From: Cymbidium sinense
Taxonomy: Eukaryota; Streptophyta; Magnoliopsida; Asparagales; Orchidaceae
DNA: 64,000 nucleotides
Direction of reading: 5' to 3'
NCBI GenBank assembly: GCA_021442155.1
Contig: CM038222.1
Span: 109,185,121 to 109,249,120 of the forward strand
In this document: positions 23,601-38,700 of the stretch, in pieces
Numbering within the stretch: position 1 is the first letter of the stretch
Layout of the letters: every line of letters starts with the position of its first letter
Translations under genes and position numbers: made by a program
The notes under the pieces: model-generated
What the model was told of the DNA's origin: nothing
The model's database searches: none
The model's input: only the letters and a program-made list of their open reading frames with translations

Positions 23601-26600
23601 AAATACTCAAAACTTATCCTAAACTAACAACTAACTTTAATTCTTATTATAATTAAAATAAACATAAGACTAGAATAATTAATTAAGAAATTAAATATGA
23701 TGATAATGATGATAAAAATACTAATTCTCGACATATAATTGATGTTTGGCCTACAAAAAAAAAATGCATTAGTTTGTGCATCAATTTTAGATAGATACTT
23801 GCTAAGCTCATTTGATCAAGTTCTTTTTTAGGTTGTCTAATAAGTTAAGTATTTTTTAATCTATCTTTGCGTTGGATAGATTTATTATTTATTCCTAATT
23901 CTATTGATTCAGCTCCCATTCATTCTACAACAGTAGCTACAACAGAAGCCTTTATCCCACTACATGAGGTCGGCTACATGAATCTTTTTTCTCCATTATG
24001 TCTTATTAAGTATCATATTCTCATTTAATTCTAATAAATTAAGGTCATTTTTTACACTTCTAACCAAGTATTTTTAGGCATACCTCTATCTTTCTTAACA
24101 CAGGCCGAATGTAATACATCTGCTCTCTTAATTGGGTCATCAGATGACTAAAGGCAATTGTCTCTAATCTTATCTACCATTGGAGGTTAGGAGCTACTCC
24201 AACCTTTTCATTGATATATTTGTTTCATATTTTTTCTCCAAGTATAAGGCCACTCATCCACTTAAGCATCCTCATCTATACAACACTTAATTTTATGTTT
24301 TTTATTTATTGGCCAATATTTTGAACCATAAAGTATTGCAGGTCTCACCATCATCTTAGAAAATTTTTTCTTATGTCTAAGTGGTACTTTTCTATCACAC
24401 AATAGGCTCGATGCATTCCTCCACTTCAACCATCCAACTTGAATTTTACTAATACATCCCCATCTATTTTATCATCACTTTGAACAATAGACTTGATATA
24501 TCTAAAATGTTTGCTCACCACTAGATCTACTACTACTAAAATTATACTTCATGTGTTCGGTTTTAGATCTACTCAAACAAAAGCCTTTAGACTCTAAAAT
24601 TGACCTCTATAATTCAAGTTTTTCTCGAACTCCCTCTCTAGTTTTATCAACAAGAAAAAATATCATTAGCAAAAAGCATACACCAAGATACATCCTCTTG
24701 TAAATGTCTAGTAAGAACATTAATAGCTAAAGTAAAAAGATATGGACTTAAAGCCGATCTTTGATGTGATTCAATTGAAATAGGAAAATACTTGGTCAAT
24801 CGTAGTGTTTGAACATAAGTCACAGCTCCAATATACATATTCTTATTGACTTGAATATAACCAACGCTAACTTCTTTCTTTTGTAGAACTCTCCAAAGCA
24901 CTTCTCTTGAAATTTTGTTATATGCTTTCTTTACATCAACAAATATCATATGTAGATCCTTCTTTTTCTCTCTATACTTCTCTATAAAATCTCTTAACAA
25001 ATGTATAGCATCCATAACAAACCTACTCGATATGAATCCAAACTACTTTTGAGAAACTTTTGTATCACGTCGTAACTTATGTTCAATTACTTATAATTTT
25101 AATATATGTTACATTAACTTATTTTCTCTGTAATTCGCGCACTCTTGTCCATCCTCTTTATTCTTAAAAATAGGAACGAACAATCTTTTTCTGCAATCAT
25201 CTAACTTTTTTAGTCTTCAAAATAATATTAAAAAAGTTTAGTAATCTTAAAATTTTCTTGATCTTCTAAGTATTTCCACAATTCTATTATAATATCAGGT
25301 CCTACTACTTTTCCACATTTCATTTTCTTTGAAGCCTTTCTAATTTCGGTTTTACTAATATGACAATAGATACAAAAAAAAATTATTTTCATTTAGGTGT
25401 TAAAGTTGTTAAAATCACTTGTATTCTCACAATTTTTATTGAAAAAGTTATCAAAACATCTGATTCACCTATGTTGAATATCCTTTTTAAGAAAAATATT
25501 TTTTGATCTTTATTCTTAATGCACTTCAATTGAACAAAATCTTTGCTTCTACTTTTTGTCTTCTTTTATCCTACATAAAATAAAAATTTTATATTGGAAA
25601 TATCAACCTGAGAGAACATATCAGGCAATTTCCCTAGGAATCTAAAAATTAAACATCCACATGGTGATTGTTATAACCATTAAGTTATGAAGGATTTTCA
25701 AATTTATTGATTGTCAGTCTATTAAATCAAGGTGGTTTGTTATCACTTGATAAATTCATTATGATGCTGTAATTATTTTCAAGTTTTTCCAAGATTCTTG
25801 ATATCTTAATACTTATCATTATCTCTACTATTTGGCTTATTTGAATTTTCAACCTGTTTATATACTCTTCAAAGTATTTTAAGTTTTTTTTTTGTCACAT
25901 ATTGTTTAAATAGAAGATTATTTATTTTCTTTGAGTTGCAGCTCTTTTTGCCAAATCGAGTGTTTCTTCTTCGTGGCAATCATGAGTCTAAGTATTGCAC
26001 TTCAGTATATGGATTTGAGAAAGAGGTGATGACTAAGTTTGGAAACCAAGGGCAGCAGGTGTATAGGAAATGTTTAAGGTGCTTCGAAGGTCTTCCTTTG
26101 GCCACCATCATAGCAAATTGTGTATATACTGCTCATGGAGGACTTTTCCGCTCCGCAGCTGTTAGTCCATCGAAGAGGTTAAAAGGAAAGAAGGGACGAA
26201 AGATGAAAAGTTCCGCATTCAGTAGTTCATTAAAGCTTGGATCATTGGAGGAGCTCTCTAGAGCACGACGAACTGTTCTTGATCCTCCATGGGAAGGTTC
26301 AAATCTTATACCTGGAGATGTACTATGGTCGGACCCTTCTTCTAGCATGGGTTTGTCTCCTAATGAAGAGCGTGGTATTGGTTTATTATGGGGGCCAGAT
26401 TGTTCAGAGAATTTCCTTTCAAAATGCAAATTAAAAGTATGTTGAAAACTGTAATTTTCCACCTTTTATTTTTGGAACGTTCTTTTTTTATAAAATATTG
26501 CATATTATTATGCAATCACAAAACCAACCTCAAGATGTTGTATGCAGGTTGTTGATTCTATGAATAATTGCCATGCTAAATACTTTAAGATTGTACTGGC

Positions 26601-29600
26601 AAATGTTATCCATTAATATGCCAGGTGGTTTTTCCTCTCATGCTGAATTGATAAATGTTCTTTCTTAGATTCATTTAACTTTGTCAAATTTGTTTATTTT
26701 TCTTTCTTGTTCCGTTTCATTTGAATTTTATTTAGGTGTCATACTTGTTGAATTAAAGATTGTGTCCATCAATTCAGTAGATGGAGTTGAGACTTGAAAA
26801 GTACTCGATATATTGAATGAAATGAAGATAAGATCCTTCTTCTGTAATTGATCTCAAGCTATAAGAACGGAGACAATCCCCCTCTATTTATATACTAGAA
26901 TTCTAGGTAATTCTTGCTAACTTTTTTACATATGAAAACTACTAATTATATTAGAAATAAGAAAGATATTCTACAATTTGCATACATTTATTTTTCTAGA
27001 AATTTGAAAGGGATTCTTGTAGAGGCCCACATAATCAAATGATGTCCATATTGATAAACAACCAGCTTTACAATCTAACAGATTGCCAAGTTGACAATTA
27101 GAACCACTAACTCTCCTTAAACTGTAGAGTAGATATTATCAATGCTTAACTTGGAGCTGATGTTTTGAAATGTAGAACTAGGCAGTCCTTTGATTAGAAT
27201 GTCAACCAACAGTTTGTGTATTTGAATATATGGGATACATAATTTTTCTTTGATGACATTTCAATTGATTTTTATATGTTTGGTTGATTATGTTGAATTC
27301 GATTGTGTGCGGTATTGCTCTCTAATTTATTGTTATAGGATAGTTTTATTGTATATTCTCATTTTATTTCTAAGTCATCCAAGATAATTTTGATCCATAA
27401 TTGTTCACAAATCCTATTAGCCAACAACAACAACAAGCCTTTATCCTACCATAGGGGTCGGCCACATGATCCTTTTTCTTCATTGTGTCATATTAAGTGT
27501 TAAAACTCTCATTCAATTCTAATAAAATAATGTCATTTTTTATACTTCCTAACGAAGTTTTTTTAGGTCTACCTCTACCTTTATTAACATATGTTAAATT
27601 TAATACATCTACTCTCCTAATTGAGTCATAGGCCAATTGACATTTAATGTGACCAAACTATCTAAGGCGACTCTCTTATCTGCCATTGAGCTGCTCTAAC
27701 CTTTTCACATATATATTTATTTCGCATTTTGTCTTTAAGAGTAAAACAACTCATCCACCTGAGCATCCTCATCTCTGCAACACTTAAATTAATGGTTCTA
27801 TTTCATTGGCCAACATTTTGAGCCATTAAATATTGAAGGTCTCACCATCATCTTATAAAATTTTCCCTTAAGTCTAAGCAGTACTTTTCTATCACAAAAC
27901 ATGCAAAATGCATTCCTTCACTTCAACCATCCAACTTGAATTCTATTAATAACATCCCCATCTATTTCACCATCACTTTGAACAATATATCTAAGATATC
28001 TAAAACATTCACTCTTTTTAATAATTTGATCACCCATTGTTACAATCTTACCATTAGATCTTCTACAACTAAACTTACACTCCATGTATTCAATTTTAGA
28101 TTTACTCAAACGAAAGTCTTTAGACTCTTAAGGTTTTCCTCTATAATTCAAGATTAACTTGAACTCCCATTCTAGTCTCATCAGCAAGAAGAATATCGTC
28201 AACAAAAAGCATACACCAAGATACATCCTCTTGTAAATATCTAGTAAAAACATTCATAACTAAAGCAAAAAGATATGGGCTTAAAGACGACCTTTGATGT
28301 AATCGAACTGAAATAGGAAAATATTGGATCAATCCATTTTGTGTTTGAACATAAGTAATAGCTTCATTATACATACCTTTAATGACTTGCATATAAGCAA
28401 TATTAACTTCTTCTTTTTTCTAGAACTCTCCATAGCATTTCTCTCAAAATTTCATCATATGCATTCTCTAAATCAATACATATCATATGTAGATCTTTTT
28501 TAATCTTTCTATACTTCTCTATCAAACCTCTCAACAAATGTATAACATCCATAGTAGACCAACCCGACATGAAATCAAATTGGTTTTGAGAAACTATTGT
28601 CTCATCATAACTTATACTTGATTATTCTCTCCCATAATTTTAGTGTATGACACATTAACTTAATTCATCTATAATTTGCACAGTCTTATGAATCACTTTT
28701 ATTCTTAAAAGTAAGAACCAATAAACTCTTTCTCTACTCATCTGACATTTTCTTAGCCTTTAAAATAATATTAAAAAGATTAGTAAACCATAAAATTCCT
28801 TGATCTTCTAAACATTTTTACACTTTTATTGCAATAATTATGGATTAGCATTCTTTAAGTACCAACATTAATCTTAAGATAATGTTTTGATTTATTTTTC
28901 ATCTTCTAACTCTTCAATCTTAAAATCTAAAATTAATAATCGATGTTGGGTACTTAAACTTTTACTGAAAATGATCTTACAAATTTTATAATATATATGA
29001 TCTATTTTTTATTAGAAATTAATCAATCGACGTTTTATTAGATCCATTTTTATAAGTGATAATATGCTCATCTCTTTTTTTAAATAAAGTATTATGAATT
29101 ATCATATCATAAGTTAAAATAAAATCTAATATGATCTTACCTTTCTTATTAGTCATTTTAAACCCATAGCCATTATGAATCCTTTTAAAATCTCCTATTA
29201 GTTTGCCAACATGTTCATTTAATCTCCTCCAATAAATATTTTTTCTTCAATAGATATCTTTTATATTAATCTTCTTAGGTCACTACAAAATTTTTTTTGA
29301 GCATACATTCAAACCTATTTGAGGGACATAAACACTTATAATATTAATAATCTTAGTATTATCAACAACATTTACAGCTATAATTCTATCTTTGATTTTA
29401 TTAATTTTTACAATATTAACCTTTAAACTCTTATCTATAATTAAACCTACACTAATTTTAGTTTGACTCCTTCCTGAATACCAATGTTTAAAACTTAAAC
29501 TATCAATCTCCTTGGACTTTTTCCAAACTCATTTGGTTTCTTGAATACATAAAATATTTATCTTCTTATGAACCATAATATCTATTAAATCCATTAATTT

Positions 29601-32600
29601 ATCCGCAAGAGTATCTATATTCCAAGTTCTAATCCTAATTCTAGATTCATAGACTAGCTTCTTTACTCACATTTGTTCATAGTTTGGGAACCCTTTCTTA
29701 CTGCATTTGGGCTCCGATGCAGCGGCCCTTGCACACTTTTCACTGTATTTAGGTATATAGCGATCGCTTTTAGGGAACCCTAATATTGACGCAATTTATT
29801 AAAGGATTCATGTCATGATTTTTCATCAAGTTTTACGCTAACTGTCAACTACCTGCGCAACTCTCCACTTTTCTCATCCAAGACTTGGGACTCGACAACT
29901 ACAATGTTCACAAATCCCATAGGCCTTTGTTTGAAATTAGTTCTAACATTAGATTTGGCAACCATTGATTGCTTCTTGCTTCTCCAAGTGATAAAATTTT
30001 CACCTTGGAAAGTGTAGTAATGGTAGCATACTTTCTATCTGCAAGGGGTCTTGTCTAATCAATATCTATGCATGCTTCTAAGTCGAGTCTACTGTTTATT
30101 TTGATTAAGATTTTTTTTTTCTAAGTGTTGCTTTGGGGTATTGAAGAGTTTTCTATGCCACTCGTAGATGCATTTATTTAGAAATATGGATAAATTAATT
30201 TAAAAACATACAATTTATGCTTTATTTGGTCTTGTGTGGGCCAGATAGATATGCTTCCTGATCAATCTTTGTTTTCGTTTGTCAACAACATACTTCTCTA
30301 AGTTTGTAGCAATCGTCAATTGAAACTTCTGAGGGCTTATATGTCTCATTTAGTAGCTCGATGATATATTTTTGTTAAGTGATGAATATAACAACTTTTG
30401 AGTGGGCCTTTTTTATTCCAAGGAAATATTTGAGTCTTCCTAGATCTTTTACTTTGTTTTTTTGGATGATATTTTACTCTTGTTATTACTTTGAGATCAT
30501 CTTCTATTGTGCATTTTGCCATTTACATACACTATGAGAATTATAATTTTACCTTTGTTGGATTTCTTTTTCATAAATAAAGTGTGATCCTTGAGGGTTT
30601 TTTTGAATTTTATTCTTTACATTATTTTGGTAAACTTTTCACACCATGCTCTTTGATTGTTTGAGCAGATAAAGATCTTTTTTCGACCCACATATATAAC
30701 TAGCACTAAAATTTTGATTGAAACATGCTGCGGTTTTATATAGGCTTCTTGTAGTTCGTCATGTAGGGATGCATTTTTGACATTCAATTGCTGCAAGAAT
30801 TAGTTGATGTTGAGCATCAAGGATTGAAATATTCAGATGATTTTTGTTTTGCAATTGGTGCAAAAATTTCTCCATAATAAACTCCATAAATCTTAGTGTC
30901 TCATTTACATTATATTTGAAAGTGTTTACCTACTCACATCTAATTAAATTTTTTTTCTTTTTAATAATTCTATTTGAATTGTTTTCAAGGTTCTCATTTC
31001 TTAAATCATGATATTTTTTATATTTTTATTCTCAAGTGCTTCTTGGATTGTTATATGAATTTTGATATTGTATATTTTAGTTAAAAACTATTGGAAATAT
31101 TAGAAAGTAAAAGTAAAGTTGACAATTAAAAGTTGGGTACATGCTCTAGTTTCTTTTTCTAATGCAATAGGAAGATTGATATCATGATGGGTTTGAATTT
31201 CATCAATAATGATCTTACGAGTTTAGATGGTTAATTATCCTTTGGTTTGCATTGGACTTTTCGTGATTCTTTTTTCTTTTTTTCTTGAGCATACATTTAT
31301 TGGTTTATGTTTATAAAGTAAGGTTTTGTTATTATTTGAGGGTACTTTTATCTATAACGAAGACTCAGGGTTACTTAGATTCCTTGGTTTGGTTTAATAG
31401 TTGAGAGATCAAATTTTTTAAGAAATTAGAGTTATTTTATGCCAAAGTTTCTCTTGAAGATAATCTTGATCAAAGAAACCTTTGAATTATAGGAAAGGTA
31501 ACGTTATAGGAGATGACTTTTTTTGTAATTGGCATGGTAACACTTTAACACTTTTTTTTGAGTCGAGGAGCATACTAAGAAGATTATTTTATGTCTCTTG
31601 GATCAAAATCAATGTCTTGGGAGCATTGAGGATATTGATAATGCTCCCAAAGGTTTTTGGTGGATGTAGCAGATATTATATGTGTAGGACAATTATGTGA
31701 GATTATAATAGGTGTTTTATTTTTTGTAAAATTCAACAGGGGAAGTGATTTATTATAAATATAATAGTTGATGTGGTTCCCCCCAATAAAATTTTAGAAC
31801 TTTTTTTTTATGAGGAGTATCTCTATTGGTTTCTTGGATATGACTTTTTTTTTGCAAGCCTATTTTATTGTCGGGTGTCAACACAAGATAATTTATAGTT
31901 TTTTTTGCCATTTTCTTCGAGAAAATAGAATATGACTTGGTTAAAATATTCCTTTACATTATTAGACCTAATATGATTAATTTGAGTGTCAAAATAGGTA
32001 AGAACCATTTTATAAAATATGAGGAGGATTATGCTCAAATCAAATTTATGTTTCAAGAGAAAAGTCATGTTGTGTGTGAGCAATTATTTTTGAAAGTAAC
32101 AAATCTTTTAGCCCCATTAATATTAGTTATGTGAAATGACCTCCAAACATCAGTGTGGATTACAAAAGGAGGCATTGATGTTGTTGAGTAACTTAAGGGG
32201 CAGAGAGTTTTTTATGTTTGGTCAATACCACACAATTATTATGTATTTATATATCTAACACCTAAAATTTAATTTTTACATATATATAATACCTCAATCT
32301 TCAATATCACATCAAAAATATCATCATCACCACTCATTTTTTAATGGTGAAATGCATCTTTTTAAGTACAAGAAAGTGTTAGATTTTAGTAAATATCTAA
32401 CTTTAGGTGTTAGATATGTAAATGCATAAGAATTGTGTGGTATGTATTTTATTGAATATTATAAGAATTGTGGATTATGGTACACTAAATGATGGATGAT
32501 CCATCTGAATTTGGTTGAGTCAAATTTGTGCCTTTATTGTATCTAAAATTTTGGATAAATGAGATTGAGGTAGGTGATTATTACTAATTAGTTTAGATGG

Positions 32601-35600
32601 TAGAGTTTTCATTTCTTAGCATGCCCAATCATCTTCTTCATGGTTTAATCTTGAAATAGACAATGGGAATAACAACAACAACAAGAAGAAGCTTTTATCC
32701 CACTACATGGGATCTGCTACACGAATCTTTTTTTTCCATTGTGTCCTATTAAACATCAAATTCTTAACGAGTAGGATAAAATATTTAATTTAACTTAGGT
32801 TATATGCCAATTTTTGAATATTTAATATGTTCAGGGATAATTTTGGTATGCGAATAACATATGATAATGGAAGGTGTGCATTTTATATATCCCTTTCTAG
32901 TAATAACATCAAGGGCTCCATCAATTACTTCTATTTTGTGATTTTTTTTGGGCAGGGTTTATAAGAACAAAATTTGGTGAGAGAGTTAGTCATATGATCA
33001 GCTGCTCATGAGTCTGTCATTTATATTTTGTTATATCTAATCTTAGGAGCACAAAAGAAGTATGAAGTATAACACTCAAATTGAGCCATAGAATATTACA
33101 CATTGATTGATTTATCAAATGCCATCAAGGAGGTGTGATGATTTTTAATTTTTTCTTACTTTATTCCATTTATGTATGTGGAAGTTTTTTCTTCGGAGGA
33201 TGTAGTGTTTGCTTGGATTACATCAAGGATCGGCTTTAAGCCCATATCTTTTTTACTTTAGTAGTTATGGATGTTTTTACTAAACATTTACAAGAGGATG
33301 TACCTTAGTGTATGATTTTTGTTGATGATATTCTTCTTGTTGATAAGACCAGAGAGGGAGTTCAAGAGAAATTTGAATTATGGAGGTCATTTTTAGTGTT
33401 AAAGTTTTTCTTTTAAGTTGTCTAAATCTGAATATATGCAGTGTAATTTTAGTTGTAGAAGATCTAGTGGTGTTAGGTGATCAAGTTATTAAAAAGAGTG
33501 AACATTTTAGATATCTCGGGTCTGTTGGTCTATGTGATGGTGAAATTAATGGGATGTTATTAGTAGAATTCAAGTTGGATGATCGAAGTGGAGGAATAAT
33601 GATTTAAGGGAAACTTTTATAAGATGGTGGTATGGCCTATAATGATTTTTGATGCAAAATGTTGCATAAAATTAAGTGTTGTAGAGATGAGAATGCTCAG
33701 GTGGATAAGTGGCTTTACTTTTAGAGACAAAATGCGAATGAATATATATGTGAAAAGGTTGGAGTAGCTTGAGTGGCAGAGAAGATTAGAGAAAGTTGTC
33801 TTAGATGGTTTGGTCATATAAAATGCCGGCCATCCGATGACCCATTTAGGAGAGTAGATGTATTAGATTTGGCTTATGTTAAGAAAGATAGAGGTAGATC
33901 TAACATGACTTGATTAGGTACTATAAAAAATGATCTTATTTTATTGGAATTAGATAAGAATTTGACACTCAATAAGATACAATGGAGAAGAAGGATTCAT
34001 GTAGAAGGCTTGTTGTTGTTGATGTAGTGTTTGCTCGTTGGTGTTTGGACTAATTTTTGTGTGAAAATTTATTTTTGCTGTATGGAAGCTTCCCTTATAG
34101 TTTCCATAAGATGTCCTTTGTATTGCTACTTTTTCACCCTACTTGCAAAATGTATTTTATCAATTATTAGACCTTGGGCTGGCTTAATTTAGATTTATAT
34201 GGCTCTGTTTTGCTTGCATTTGGCTTAGGAACAAGTAGTGTTTTCATCAGCAGGTAGATTTTCTAGCATAACTCCAATTCTCCCTTTCTAACTTAGTTCT
34301 ATTGGTAGAAAAAAACGTTACATAGGTTGGAAAGAGACTCTTTTTTAGGCGTTTTAATGCATACTTGGTCATGTTCTGGATTTAGTCCAATTAAGAATTT
34401 ATAAATTCTTTTTTCACCTATAAAACTTTATAGCATTGCAGTTCTTCACTGCATCTCATTTTTATATACGGACATTAATCAAGTTTGAGCCACAAATTTC
34501 CATTTTATTATAATAGTCATTAATAGAAAGTGTATCTTGTTTGGTGGCGTGAATTGTTATCTTAATTCTTATAGACTAAGGTGGCATCACAAACCTTGGA
34601 ATATGTTTGTTTCATTGCTTCCCATATATCCTTGGTGTAGTTAGTAACATATAGATTCTGCTACCTTTTGGTTATCATTGAATTCTATAGTTCGGACATA
34701 ATTGAGGTATCTTCTACATGGTTTGTGGCAAAACTCAAATCATCTTTGCTTGGGTAGGGCCAATAAAGTGGTTCAACTTTTTCTTTCATTTGAGTAAGGT
34801 TTTCATAATATGGGACCAAATATGGCAATTTTTTCTATTAAATTTGAATGAACATTAAAGGTTTTGATATTCATCTATTAAGATTTGATTAGTCAACAAC
34901 TTATGATATAGAAGATATTTTTTTTTAAAGTTAAAAAAAGATTTCTTATAGGGTGAAGGAGGTGAACAACAGGTTGCAAAATATAGCAAGTGGTAGGTAG
35001 ACAATTGGAGGAAGAATTTGGGAGGTGCACAATTGGTGGTGGGATAGAATTGTTTGGGGCTTTGGGAAATGATTTTTTTGTAAGGAAAAAATTGAAGAAT
35101 AAGCTTGTTCCTAGAGCTTTGATACCTTGAAAAGGAGAAATTATTTGAATTTTATGCATTGGGGGGTTTGTCCCTCTATTTATGGAGTGGATTTCAAGTT
35201 ACTCTTGGTAACTTCTATATGAAAATTATTAATTACATTGAAAATACAGAGGCTATTTTAATTCTTGTATACATTTACTTTCTTGAAAAGCTAAGATTTT
35301 TGCCCCTTGTAGAGATCCACGGATTGCCATCATGTCCACAATGATGGACAACTAGATTGACATCCCTTTCATTGCTATCATGTCCCATGGATTGCCTTGC
35401 TAGCCACTAGAATCAACAAAGATATACTAAATATAAGTAACTTTAAGATGATTCATTGTTTCTTTGAAACTACTAAATTTGTTATCCTATTTGAGATTAG
35501 GTGGGCGAAGATCGAAAAATGCCTTTCGACCTTTTATTTATAGGGTGAAAAAGGTTACATAAGAGACTATAATATTAAAAACAATAAAATAATAAAATAA

Positions 35601-38600
35601 TAAAATAATCTAATAATTACAAACTCATGGTATATCTACAACATAGACATGCATACTCCTCTTTGTCATTACAATGGCTATAGTTGATGAGATCCTTGAG
35701 TGGTTGATGTGATTGAATGTCGAGCCAAATTCTTGGGGTGGGTGTTTGGACCAAGTGTCTCAAGCCAATATTTGGGGCGAGTTTTCGTGATGAGTACTCT
35801 AGGGTGAGCCCATGACGAGCTCTTCCTATGAATTAGCCGGTCTTTTTAAAGGTTGGTTGTTTTTTATAAGGAGTGAATATCCTCCCAGTAGGCTTCCATG
35901 AGGGGTGTGTATTCTTGAGCTGAATTCTTCCTAATGTAGGATGGGATGAGGCGGGTCCCTTCTTTTCAGAGAAGGTGGGATTGGTTCATCCCTTCAGTGA
36001 GTTTTCCTGTGGCTAGCATGTTCAACTATTGTGAGTTGGCTGCACCCATCTAGTTGAGTGTATTGGTCTTACCAAGATAGTTGAAAATGGAAGAAGGAAA
36101 ATAAAAAGGCGAACAACACTTTCAGTTTGTAAAACTTAAAACAAATCCCTATTTTTGTTACAATTAATAATAGCAAGCACACTATCCATTTATCTTCGAA
36201 CAAGCTATTGAATATTTTACCAGAACCTACATCAGCTCTGTAGCCCGTTTCACATGTTTTTCTCCTTTGAGTAGAATTTTAATTGGTTTATTATGTCATT
36301 GAATTACGTTTATTAATCTTTCTTATTAGAGATACAATTTCATTCTATGTAAAAAATGTGAACAATCCTGATTTAACTTATGTGAGCTTGTTTATTTACG
36401 ATTCATTTTGCTTTTAATACATTCTTACAATAAAGTGGGGCTTTAGTCCTGGAATTTTGTGTCATTTGAAACAGCTGATCATTAGGTCACATGAAGGTCC
36501 TGATGCAAGAGAAAAAAGGCATGACATGAATGGAATTCAGGATGGATACACAATTGATCATGAGGTTGAGTCAGGGAAGTTGATTACCCTTTTCAGTGCT
36601 CCAGATTACCCTCAGTTTCAGGTTGTTTATTGTCATTGTTTTGCGCAATATCCCCAGTACAATTTCCTGATATTGAGCTTATTGGCAAGATGTTGTGGTT
36701 ATCGTATTTGTTTACTTTGGTTGTTTCTTGGAAAGAAAAAAGTTTGCTTTGCCATTACAGTTCATTATTTTGCCTAAAAACCCATTTATATTTGCACAGA
36801 ACTCTTTTTCCTCTTCATTTCATGGACTAAAATACAATGAAATTGCAACTTAAATACTGCACTTTTATTTTGTTCAAATTACTAACATTTTCATGCATTT
36901 TAATAAGCATCAACTTGCCGTTAATTAAAATTGCTGGAGGAATAATTTTCTGTATTCTAGTTCGCTATTTAAATTGATTTTTTTGGATGCTTCTTTGCAT
37001 GTTGAATCAAAGCCATGCTTTCTGCATGGCTGTCGCATGCCTTTGCATGACTTGACAATTCTTAATTGTCCTTTCGCAAGCCAAACATCACTCTATTGTG
37101 ATCTGCATATCATTCATCCATATATCTTTAATTGGATGAATGGGTAAGGAAATAGAGTGGAATTAGATTCTTGTATCTTTTTTGCAGGAGGGGATAACGA
37201 ATGTGTATGACAACGAAAAATTGAGGGAATATTTGATGATGCCTGACAAAAGTGGGGAAAGAAAAGAGGGTGAGTGATACCCTCGGAAAAAACTGCATCT
37301 AAATGAATATATAAGAAATTAAGATGATTTGCGAGAACAAAAAATCATACTGACTGACGTGATGACAAATACCTGTTGGGTTATGGAAGATTAGCTGGGG
37401 GCTTACAAGTGAAAACTTATACTTGAGAAACTTAAAATTTCTACGGCACTAAAAATACGCTTAAATGCATATACAGGAAGCAAATATGGTTTATTAATAC
37501 AAAAAGTTAATCTTATAGATTTATTGGATGACAGAAATGTTGGGTTTACAGAAGACTATCAAGTATATCCTTTTTATTAGGCATTGAAAATTTTATCTAT
37601 TTTAGCACCTTATTCCAAGGAGAGTAGAGTTTTTGAATTACTTTTTTCATCTAAGAGTTAATTTCTCTGTTTTCTGCATAATTTAAGATACTCCTTTTTT
37701 ATATGATGAGGATGTTATCTTTTTAGGATATTTCATTCAACAAAATTGGTCTTATAAGGAAGAACAATTATGTGAATTTTTCTATACTAGAATGCATTAA
37801 AGATGTCTTCAGATGGAATAGATTGAGAGGTTTTATTTACCATTTTAATTTAATAAAAATTTCTAATTAAGTGGAGAAAGAGTTTGTTCATCCCTATTTT
37901 TAAGAATAAAGGTGATACACAAGAGTGTGTAAATTATAGAGGAATTAAGTTAACATGCCATACATTAAAATTATGGGAGAGTAATTAAGTATAGATTACA
38001 ACATAATACAAAAGGCTCTCAAAACTAGTTTGGATATATGTTAGGTGGGTTTACTATGAATGCTATATATTTGTTGAGAGATTTGATGGAGAAGTATATA
38101 GAGAGTAAGGAGGATCTACATATGATATGTGTTGATTTAGAGAAATCATATGATAAAGCTACAAAAGAAGTGCTTTGGAGAGTTCAAAAAAAGAAGGGGG
38201 TTAATATTTCTTATATTCAAATCATTAAGGATATGTATATTAGAGTTGTCACTTATGTTTAAACACAAGTAGTATTGACTAAGCATTTTTCTATTTTAGT
38301 TGGATTACATCAGGGATCGGGTTTAAGCTCTTGCCCTTTTACTTTAGTTATGGATATTCTTGCTAGACATTTGCAAGAGGATGTACCTAGGTGTATGGTT
38401 TTTGCGGATGACATTCTTCTTGTTGATAAGATTAGAGATGAAGTTCAAGAAAAAAACTTGAATTATGGAGGTCAACCTTAGAGTTTAAAGGCTTTTGTTT
38501 GAGTAGATCTAAAATCGAATACATGGAGTGTAATTTTAGTTATAAAAGATCTAGCAGCGGAGTGGTGGCAATTGGTGATTAAGTTATTATAAGAGTGAAC

Positions 38601-38642
38601 ATGTTATATATATATGTATACCTATACATATATATATACACC

Positions 38643-38700
<58 letters not shown>

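Larger units (their letters stand above)
26795..35414 (-). mobile_element. Ty1/copia LTR retrotransposon, inverted, with nested insertions
   Basis: LTRs of about 300 bp (26795-27106 and 35128-35414) enclose a - strand copia polyprotein in the order gag, protease, integrase, RT, RNase H. A primer binding site for initiator tRNA-Met (GAGCTTTGATACC on +, 35114-35126) touches the 5' LTR. A polypurine tract (AAGGAGAGTTAG on -, 27107-27118) touches the 3' LTR. Two RTE LINEs (27420-29904, 33214-34020), a MITE (32225-32447) and a LINE scrap (32665-32770) are inserted in it. All reading frames are broken. It lies in PP7 intron 2, antisense to the gene. Confidence 0.88.

Noticed and set aside
26133..26462. 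A - frame of 109 codons over PP7 exon 2.
   Set aside because: Shadow of the conserved + strand exon.
36622..36777. Continuation of the exon 3 frame past 36621.
   Set aside because: A GT donor follows SAPDYPQFQ exactly where the family has an intron, and the extension has no PP7 similarity.
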